From Gnetum montanum (lineage: Eukaryota > Streptophyta > Gnetopsida > Gnetales > Gnetaceae), in assembly GCA_015680685.1 (NCBI GenBank), contig MNCI01018262.1, positions 216,166 to 243,551 on the forward strand: a stretch of 27,386 nucleotides of DNA, given 5' to 3'. Below the pieces are notes generated by a model. The model made no database searches, was not told where the DNA came from, and was given only the letters and a program-made list of their open reading frames with translations. The position numbers and the translations under genes are program-made. Positions 20,146 to 27,386 of this stretch are shown in pieces; the stretch's first letter is position 1; every line of letters starts with the position of its first letter.

Positions 20146-21230
20146 TTTGTGTTTTTCTTATGTTTGTTTTCTTTTCCTTTATTACTAAAAAGACATAGTA
20201 TTGCTATAGTTGCTATTGATGGTGGTTTGTACTTTATGTTTTTGATCTAAATTTTATCTTTAAATTTTAATATTAATAACTAAGACATGGTTTCTTTTTC
20301 ATGGAACAGGTAGTAAGTCCATGTCATCAACCAATCCACAAAACTCTATGGTGTTCCTTGTTTTGAGAATATGAGGTCCCTTCCTTAATAAAAACTTTAA
20401 CAAAATTATGACCTTCGTAGTTTTCAAACTTAAGAAATATTAAATGGATAGAAAAGGGTGTGACTTCCAAGGGATTTGATGCTCTATGTACTTGCCTACC
20501 CTCTTGAGTGCATGAGTATTTTCATGGATTTCTTACCATTCCACTGTTGACCAATAATAAAAAGTTAAAGTCTTTGCATAGTGTGGTTCCCATCCAAAAA
20601 GCCATAAAAATATAAAATCCAAAGAAAAAAACAATAATGGGAATTCAAAGCATACCCCTTAAACTCAATAACAAATTACAAGCACTAGTTATGAGACTAT
20701 AAAGACATGTTACCCATGATTAAAGACCCTTTCTAACTAAGGCCCATCTCCCTTCCTACTTTTTTCTTCTCTTTTAGGAATGATGATTGATCTATGGTGG
20801 CATTCTTATATCTTAAGGGGATGCACTGATCTTAGAGTATCAATGTGAAGTCACTGGAAGTGGTTGGTTTTGATCTAGACTAAGGATGAACTTTGTCAAG
20901 TCATTCAATCACAAAATCCACAAGGGACTTCATGTCGCCATAATATGGAACTTCATTCCTCTTTCTCTCTCATCCACTGATGCTTTTCATAATTTACCTC
21001 ACTGCTAATTCTCCATGTTTTATTGAATGTCTTATTTTGATGTGTCAAAATTCTTGGGTAGATTCTTCTGAAATTTGGTCCTTAACTTTACATAGCCATT
21101 AATCAACCGTGGGGCCCACAGACTCCTTAGTTTGAGGATATGCAAGGGAAATAAGGGCATGAGCCTACTTTGGGGAGGATTCACTTGCATTTCTCTTAGT
21201 TAGGCTAGTTAAGTTCCTTATCCTTAGGCA
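20146..21230 (+). other. Element C 3' non-coding region, shared with B
   Basis: No gene supported. It aligns in order with the B 3' region read on the minus strand, down to about 8215. Kept blocks include gaaaagggtgtgacttcc near 20452, agtctttgcatagtgtggtt near 20570 and aagggcatgagcctactttg near 21155. Confidence 0.7.
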
Positions 21231-22329
21231 CTTGTGCATTCAAACCTTTCACATTCCCCATCGGATGCATCCAACTATGTGCTCCTTAATGGCATTTCTC
21301 ATTCAAATTCATTCTCTAACTAAAAACTCCTTTTGTGATATATCTAGTCCTCTTCCATTTTTTCATCATGTTCACAGCCTTTTTGGATTTCCAACAATGT
21401 CAATTTCATGCTCAAACTTCTTCGTTTCATCCTTATATTTAATGTGAAAAATCTGGGTCACAGGCCCCATCAATGAAATCCCATGTATGGAGCTAACTAC
21501 ATCAATGTGATCCTGTCAATGGGATCTTGTTGATGTGGTATAAAAACTCTATATATGTACAACCAAACTTAGTGATTTTTCACATTTTCTCACAAATGAG
21601 GAGGCAGTTTTTGCATTTTTTAGAGCCCAAAACCTTCTAAATCCCATAACTTTGAAATCGTTTGTTTATTTACCCTCATTCTTTAGTTTTTCAGCTACCA
21701 GAGGCAAGCTCTACATCATGCTGACCACAAACCTTAGATTCTTGATGAAAATTTTCCAACTCCCACAAAGGTTTAACTAATAACCTAACATTAAAAACAT
21801 TAATTTATAAATGTTAAACCCTTCTAGCAAACTTTGATGACCTTCTAAATCAAATAATATCATAATAATATTAAAATAATCAATCTACCATGGTCATAAC
21901 TTAGCCAAAGTGTAACTGCCCAATGAGATAAGGTACCTAGATGTTATAAGTTACACATCACACTCTAGTTCTTAGTTCTGTTGTGACCACATATAACACC
22001 AAAGGGAAAGCACCTATAGGAGGGAGGACTATCCCAATCAAGGAACAAATGGCCAAGAACTAAAAGGGACCAAGAACCTCTCCAAGAGCAAATAGCAGAA
22101 ACCTATGCAACAAGAGCTCTTCAAAAGGAACCTAAGGTGGAATCTATTAGACAAATTCCCGAAGCAGCCGCAAATAAACAATCCCACTGAGATGAGGCAC
22201 CATGGCCAAGATTAAACCTTAAGGTTACCTTCACGATGGCCTACCTCTAGAGAATTGCATCTAAAGAGGTTTAGAAATCTATGCTTCAGAAGCTAAACTT
22301 TAGATCTTTCTTGGATTTTTCTCCTTCAG
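21231..22329 (+). other. Element C-specific region without a recognised gene
   Basis: Not aligned to A or B. It holds a TATA-like box (GTATAAAAACTC) near 21538, preceded by GGCCCCATCAATGAAATCCC, which faintly resembles the start of C's 3' LTR. A sequence at about 22194-22213 (GAGGCACCATGGCCAAGATT) is reminiscent of a primer-binding site. These could be relics of another LTR element or the leader of the ORF that follows. Nothing firm is seen. Confidence 0.35.
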
Positions 22330-23560
22330 AAGTCAAAACTCAACTATAGAATTGTCGCATGTGGCCCATCATCACTTCTAGTGGGGAGTGGTACATGGGG
22401 GAGACATATCTCTTTTGGAACAATTGGTAGGCTAATGTCATAGTCAAAATCAAGGACATAACTATGTCCTACTCGATGGAGGCAATCTCTCAGGCCTTTA
22501 GGTTGTCTAAAATTAGGGCCACTCTAGTTGAAATTCCAACGTAGGTAGATCTAGGTGTCAAGAAAGAATGGACATAATGGTGCTATGAAGTGGACTGCAA
22601 GGAGCTTAGTGCACTCACAATGGTAGAACATGCCTATTTAAAAATGGTGGCCTTTCACCTCAATCCAATGATGAGGCCTAGCAAGGTAATAGCCTTCTTC
22701 GCCTATGTGTGCACTGCTCTAAGTGGAAAATTTCCTATTAACCTTCCATAATTAATCTATTTGGAGATAAAAAAGTAATTTAAGGAGAAGGAACATGAAA
22801 CAAAGGCATTGCCCTTCCCATGCTTAATCAAAAAATTATACAAAAGAAAAGGCATAGCTTGTTATACCAATGACATAGCCTATCGTGCTCCAACTACTTT
22901 CTAGGTGAAGATGATGTAGGACAAAGTGCCTACAAAGGTGGTCCAAAAAGAGGAGCAACAACCACCACCTCCACCATCCAATCACGAAACAACACTGGAG
23001 TCTCATGTTATCATTAAGCACATGCATGAACTCCATGAGCAACTCCTACAATAGTAGTAGTAGTAGGCAAGAATGAGTGGCAATGATCTATCTGTGTATT
23101 GACTAGCCATGAGCTAGCTCAATGAAGTGGCCTAAACCATAGCCAGATGCCAATATTCTTTATCCAATGAATGCAAGTGTCCACAAGGTTAAATCGGAGT
23201 GCCTAAGAGGTAATGATGTCCCTCTCGCAATAGTAGCAATTCCTAGAAATCTTTGGAAATGTCACTACCTTTTTAGTAAGTTTGGAGGGTGAGGGGGCAA
23301 TTATCCTAGTGATGCAGCACCAAGGGTAGGAGACAACAGCTGAAGTGGTTGTTGAAAGAGTGGCTTAAGCACTTAATGCACTTACAGCATCTATACTAGA
23401 TGTTTCTGTACTTAGAGATGTGCAAGCATTCACAAGTATCATCAGTGAAATATTAAGTGTAGCCTAACATGAGGAATTATTGGACCGACTGATGGGAACT
23501 GGGCAATTAATTTTGAATGTCTTTGATCTGCTGGATACCATCACTATAGGGCCCCGTTGA
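22330..23560 (+). pseudogene. Extra ORF in env-like position, resembling a plant transposon-protein domain
   Basis: Not a known enzyme. In one frame from about 22383 to 23200 I read YMGETYLFWNNW, ANVIVKIKDITMSYSMEAIS, EVDCKELSALTMVEHAYLKM, NPMMRPSKVIAFFAYVCTAL, then ALPFPCLIKKLYKRKGIAC. A Pro-rich and former poly-Gln segment follows. After one frame change near 23220 the sequence continues (LEIFGNVTTFLVSLEGEGAI, RDVQAFTSIISEIL) to a TGA at 23558-23560. The layout (W-ANV-, FF-, ALPFPCLI) resembles the 'putative plant transposon protein' domain seen in proteins linked to plant retrotransposons; that link is from memory of the family. Nearly all stops fit former Gln codons. The position between pol and the 3' LTR is that of env-like ORFs in Athila elements. 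Confidence 0.55.
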
Positions 23561-24360
23561 TAGGATCCCATCGACATAGGATTTGATATGTTAATGAGTA
23601 CCCGTCAACATGGCATCCTATTTTCACCTATAAATATATGCTTACCCACCACATTTGTGGCAATCTTTCCATTAGTTGTAGCAAAGCTCTCATAGTTTGT
23701 TTTCTCTAGATTTAGAATATTTTCTGAGTGCCCGCAGTAGAAGTCAAAGAAGTGTACAAATATTTATTTGAGCATTGATGTACTTGAACACCTTAGTATG
23801 AATGACAATAAAGATAAGCTTTTCTGATCAACCCTTGTAGCACTTGAAATAGATTAATGTTTCCCTTATGCATTTATTATTCATGCACTTTACTTTAATG
23901 AATTTTAATTAAATAATTAATATCAATTAAATAGCAAACATAAGTATGACCACTTCAAGCATACATAACACTTAGTAATCTCAATAACACTTAATGCTTG
24001 CTAACCCAGTAGTACTATAACATGTTCAAGATGTGTATGAAATGTGGGAATGGATGCTTATGTTAGGATTAATTATATATTAGCTAGTTATTAGATTAAT
24101 TAAGCATTTAATTAATTTATTCTTATTCTTAGATGATTAAACCATAAAACTTAAAATGATAAAAATCATATGCCTTAGTTACACTTAACCATACACTTGA
24201 GTTCACAAGTGGAACTAAGAAGACAATGATCACAACAATTAAATTCACTTCGTAGAACCTAGTATACTTAGAAAGCTAAAGTCTATAGAATTCAACTAGA
24301 TGACTTAGTGAACACTAGTGATTTGTATGGTTGGGTGTAGGATATACTCGTTGCTCATCA
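23558..24360 (+). repeat. 3' LTR of element C, 803 bp
   Basis: Starts TGATAGGATCCC by analogy with TGATGGGA of the other LTRs and ends TGCTCATCA. It contains the TATA box CTATAAATATA near 23630, an AATAAAG signal near 23810, and the ordered blocks shared with the LTRs of A, B and D (GCAGTAG-AGTC, AAAATCATATGCCTTAG, ACTTAACCATACAC). U3 lacks the GATATCGC clusters and has a GTTGATAGGATCCCATCGAC near-palindrome instead. The left boundary could alternatively be as early as 23490 (TGATGGGAAC). Confidence 0.82.
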
Positions 24361-26009
24361 AAAACCAAAAGCCAAAAAATATCCATATGCAACATCATAA
24401 AGATTATTTAAAATAGAGTGTATGCATATGTGGAAAAGTAGAAGAACACATAGTTTGTGGACACCACATTGGCTTATCTCATAAGGATTCATGAGTGTTA
24501 AATATTATCGTCATGTATTCATGAATTTCTTTCCATAAGTGAAAGCTGGAAAATGTTTTCAAGATGCATTTATAGGGAGAGTTTAGGCACATTGTATGAA
24601 AAGCACAAGCATTATGCTCAAGCCAAATTTCCTAGGTAAGCTCCACCCATAACAATATCTCGTGCAAGTAGATTTGAATGATAGCCCTTTCTATAATCAT
24701 TTCCCAACACTGATCCCACATGATCCCAATCCACATGCATATGAATCAACTTATAGCCTTTGTAAATAGACATTCCTTAAAAAGATGTGTGATAGTTTCA
24801 ATCTTCTTATAGCAAAGGATATACTAGGAGGTCATGGCAAAACCCCATCACTTGAGTTTTTCCTGAGTAAGCATTGCATGATGAGCCAATAGCCAAGAAA
24901 AACACCTCATCCTTGGTTGATAATGCAACCTTCAAATAAAGTCCCATCCCCTTACTTCAACAAAATATTACCTATAAAGACATGAGATTCACTATTTGTG
25001 GCTTGTTGAAGCAAAATGCAAGGTATCTTCATGAGTTAAATTAAAGGGGCTATGTCTTTTAAAGATGTTAAGAATTGTGGTAAATTGTTCCTATTTATTA
25101 TCATCATGAAAGATTGGTGGAATTCTCCACTACCCTCTACTAAACCAATCATTTACATGTGCCCTTGGACCTTGGCATAATAGGATGACTTCTTTAGAAA
25201 AAAATTTCCTAATCATTTTTTGATGAGCTTGTCCTATTAGAAGACATTCCACTAGAATATCTGCTCCCCCAAATTCCTACCATCCAAGTGAGAGGAGGAA
25301 ATTCCATCCTCTCCTGATGGTTTTTCATATCTTTGAGGCTCTGGTAGTGCAAGTTAATAGATGAAGAAAACTAACCTAAGGCTTATTTGGTCAAGATCAA
25401 ACCTCCCAAGCTAGTTTAGTAGCCATAATGAAAGTCTAACTCTTGAAATCCCAAAGCCCAAAACCACCTACATGAACTAGGGTAGCCACCTTATCCCACA
25501 TAATCAAATGAAACCAACAATGCTCCTCCCCACCAAACTAAAGAAAATTCCTCACAAGTTGATTGACTTGTGATACAAATTGGGTTGGGGGATTGAAAAC
25601 CAATGCACTATAAATGGAAATGTTTGAGAGAATAAATTTAGCTAGAGTCAACTTACCTGTAGAAGATAGAAACATACCTCTCTAAGAGAACTTCTTCTAC
25701 GTCTTTCCCAACACTCCCTCTCAACTATTAACTAATTTCCATCTGTAGAATAGAGGCTACCCTAGATAGGTAGTTAGGAGCAATCCAACAATACACCCAA
25801 AAATATGCTTGATATGCTCAGATCTTTTTGTCAAGCATCCCACATGAAAAAACTTGATCTTGTTCCAATTAACTTTAAGCACAATTGACAAGCAAAATCC
25901 ATCCAATGCCTACATCACCTTTTTGGTGTTAGGGATAAATGCCAGTAAAAATATCATTGTGTCATTTGTAATAATTTTAAATGTTATTAATATATGATTT
26001 TTTTATTAT
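24361..26009 (-). pseudogene. LINE (non-LTR retrotransposon) fragment: end of RT and zinc-binding domain
   Basis: Minus-strand reading from the right shows ITNDTMIF near 25960, where the catalytic box (FADD in plant L1) is worn, then LSIVLKVNWNKIKFFHVG, LTTYLG, LNLFSQTFPFIVHW and GGFGLWDF-like text. Further on is RCFSWLLAHHAMLTQEKLKW with ETITHLFKECLF (about 24765-24930), the zf-RVT domain typical of plant L1 LINEs. Many stops and frame changes are present. The endonuclease, the RT fingers and the poly(A) end are missing because D cuts the upstream side at 26010 and C the downstream side at 24360. Confidence 0.8.
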
Positions 26010-26802
26010 TGATGAGTGGCGAGGTACCTCTACACTAAACCATATGAATACAAGCGTTACATGCGCGATCCGGTCGAACTCTGCAGACTTAGTGCCTACA
26101 TGCCTTATGGAACACTTAAGGTTAATCATTCGTTGTCTTCCTAGACTTACTTGTAGTTGTCACGGTTGTATGGTTAAGTAACTCTGAGGTATTTGATTTT
26201 TATATCTTTTCTGTTTTATCTCCTATGCTAGTGAGGTGAAGGGTAAAGAGACTAATTAACTAACTTTAACTAACTAACTAAGCCTTAATTAACCTAGCAT
26301 CAGCATTCATTCCCACTTACTGTTCACACCCTAAACTAATGCAACCTTGGTTACCAAATGCTATTCATTACTAGGATCACCAAGCGTAACGTACGTGCTC
26401 GAAGCGGTCGTACTGAATGCACTTAACTACGACAGAAGGGTTGAGAGATTTAATTAACTAAGAAAGTAATTAAAGCATAAACAATAAATAACAGTAAATA
26501 AAGTCCTAATTAGCCTAATCCATGCACTACAAGGTTTATCCAAGAAGTTTTTCTTTATTTCCATACACAAACTTGTGTTCAAGTACAATATTTGCTCGAA
26601 TAAAGATCCATTCACTTTGGAGTTTCTACTGCGAGCACATGGAAATTATTCTATCTCTGGAGAGGTAAAACTACTAGAGTTTCACTATGGTCTAGGCCTA
26701 GAATAAGAAATAAGGGAGAGATCGCAGGGGATGATGCAATATCGCGGTGGACGCGATATCGCGTACACGATATCACGACCCATGCGATATTACATCCCAT
26801 CA
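26010..26802 (-). repeat. 3' LTR of element D, 793 bp
   Basis: The minus strand starts TGATGGGATG right after a polypurine tract and ends CCACTCATCA. It is then followed by LINE sequence rather than a PBS, so it is a 3' LTR. Bases 26005-26009 (ATTAT) are the candidate target-site duplication. It aligns closely with 6675-7487. The part from the end of the GATATC cluster through the TATA box is missing (about 60 bp less than in LTR E), although the AATAAAG signal remains. Confidence 0.9.
26730..26790 (-). repeat. GATATCGC-type palindrome cluster in LTR D
   Basis: Contains the perfect 12-base palindrome CGCGATATCGCG at 26752-26763, plus ACGATATCACG and GCGATATTAC variants. It is the shorter version of the U3 cluster in LTR E. 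Confidence 0.8.
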
Positions 26803-26974
26803 TACCCCCATGACTAAATTAAAACTTGTCCTTGAGTTCCTTACAAAATATTGGGAAGGTATGGGATTATTAACTCAAATGGAACTAATGGTGAATGGGA
26901 TGACATGTGAATGGATCATCATTACAAGACACAACAAAACTGGTGTTCACGACAACAAGAGTAAACACCTTATA
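26803..26974 (-). mobile_element. Element D: last bases of the internal region, with polypurine tract
   Basis: The polypurine tract AGTCATGGGGGTA is at 26803-26815. The rest aligns with 7501-7650 of element B (GGGAAGGTATGGGATTATT, GGATCATCATTA, GTAAACACCTTA). It stops where the plus-strand LTR E begins, so D continues to the right of the window behind E. Confidence 0.88.
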
Positions 26975-27386
26975 TGATGAGACGCGATATGCACAAGCTA
27001 TAATATCACGTATGCGATATTGCATCCCCTGCAATATCGCATACGCAATATCGCGTCGTCCCCTGCGATATCGCATACACGATATCGCGGTCTATTGCCA
27101 AATCTATAAATAAGAGGTGGCACTCTCCTCATTTCAATATAGAGGTTAGAATTAGCAAAGCTCTGGCAGATTGATCACCCCAAAGATAGAATATTTTCCA
27201 TGTGCTTGCAGTAGGAGTCCCCTAAGTGAACGATTCTTTATTCGAGCAGCTTTCTACTTAAACGCAAGTTGTGTACGGCAATAAAGACAAGCTTTGTGGA
27301 TAAACCTTGCAGTACATGGATAGGTTTATTTAATGTTATTTATTGCTTTCCTAGTAGCGCGGCATGAGTACGACTTGGTTACGAGC
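26975..27386 (+). mobile_element. Element E: 5' part of a plus-strand LTR inserted into D, cut by the window edge
   Basis: Starts TGATGAGACGCG at 26975. U3 has the richest GATATC cluster (26980-27090, including GCGATATCGC at 27065-27074). The TATA box CTATAAATAAG is near 27105 and AATAAAG near 27282. Up to the window end it matches LTR B best. The five bases before it (26970-26974, TTATA) are the candidate target-site duplication. Whether it is a solo LTR or a full element cannot be seen. Confidence 0.88.
27103..27114 (+). promoter_or_regulatory. LTR TATA box (element E)
   Basis: CTATAAATAAGA on the plus strand directly after the GATATC-rich U3, in the same place as in LTRs A/B and B. Confidence 0.7.

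Larger units (their letters stand above)
13518..24360 (+). mobile_element. Element C: old, full-domain Ty3/gypsy retrotransposon with extra 3' ORF
   Basis: On the plus strand it has the last 89 bases of the 5' LTR, a decayed PBS, gag, PR, RT, RNase H, IN, a long 3' region, an extra ORF and a complete 3' LTR. It is related to A and B throughout but more diverged, with dozens of stops, many of them TAG or TAA where A or B has CAG or CAA. The first part of its 5' LTR was cut off by the A/B insertion. Bases 24361-24365 (AAAAC) are the candidate target-site duplication, with its partner left of the window. Confidence 0.9.

Noticed and set aside
21232-21447. 71-codon plus-strand ORF as a gene of element C
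   Set aside because: No domain, no homolog in A or B, and amino-acid make-up like translated non-coding AT-rich DNA.
26980-27090. Regularly repeated palindromes that could suggest a CRISPR array
   Set aside because: Units are short, imperfect and unevenly spaced with no unique spacers, and they sit in the U3 of LTRs in plant DNA.

Overview
The window looks like repeat-rich nuclear DNA of a land plant, most likely a seed plant. No host gene, tRNA or rRNA gene could be supported. Almost everything is transposable-element sequence: Ty3/gypsy LTR retrotransposons of an Athila/Tat-like lineage, nested in and beside a LINE fragment. The plant assignment rests on the element type. It shows an FMDD-type reverse transcriptase with FLDGYSGYNQI, a primer-binding site beginning TGGCGCC, a DLGS-type protease, and an ORF in the position of the Athila env-like gene. 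The species cannot be told from the sequence.

Layout. Element A (minus strand) fills 1-6674 as internal DNA: decayed gag, protease, RT, RNase H and integrase. It is followed at 6675-7487 by an LTR that also serves as the 3' LTR of element B. Element B (minus) has its internal region at 7488-12663 and its 5' LTR at 12664-13517. A and B together form LTR-internal-LTR-internal, a tandem head-to-tail chimera. B keeps gag-protease in one reading frame but has lost RT, RNase H and integrase. A/B interrupts the 5' LTR of element C (plus, 13518-24360). C is heavily decayed but carries gag, PR, RT, RNase H, IN, a long 3' non-coding region and a further ORF just before its 3' LTR at 23558-24360. C lies in a LINE fragment (minus, 24361-26009). 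On its other side the LINE is cut by element D (minus, 3' LTR at 26010-26802), and D is cut by element E (plus, LTR from 26975 past the window edge).

The nesting gives a relative age order: the LINE is oldest, then C and D, then A/B (inside C) and E (inside D). Decay agrees with this, because C has far more nonsense codons than B.

Within one element the parts act as a retrotransposon life cycle. LTRs provide promoter and polyadenylation signals, the PBS and polypurine tract prime DNA synthesis, gag packages, PR cuts, RT/RNase H copies and IN inserts. No copy here looks autonomous. Points worth a second look are an AGTCATGGGGG motif recurring inside the elements as well as at the true polypurine tract, clusters of GCGATATCGC-type palindromes in the LTR U3, an ORF in C whose stop codon coincides with the LTR boundary, and a decay pattern made almost wholly of Gln/Trp/Arg-to-stop transitions.
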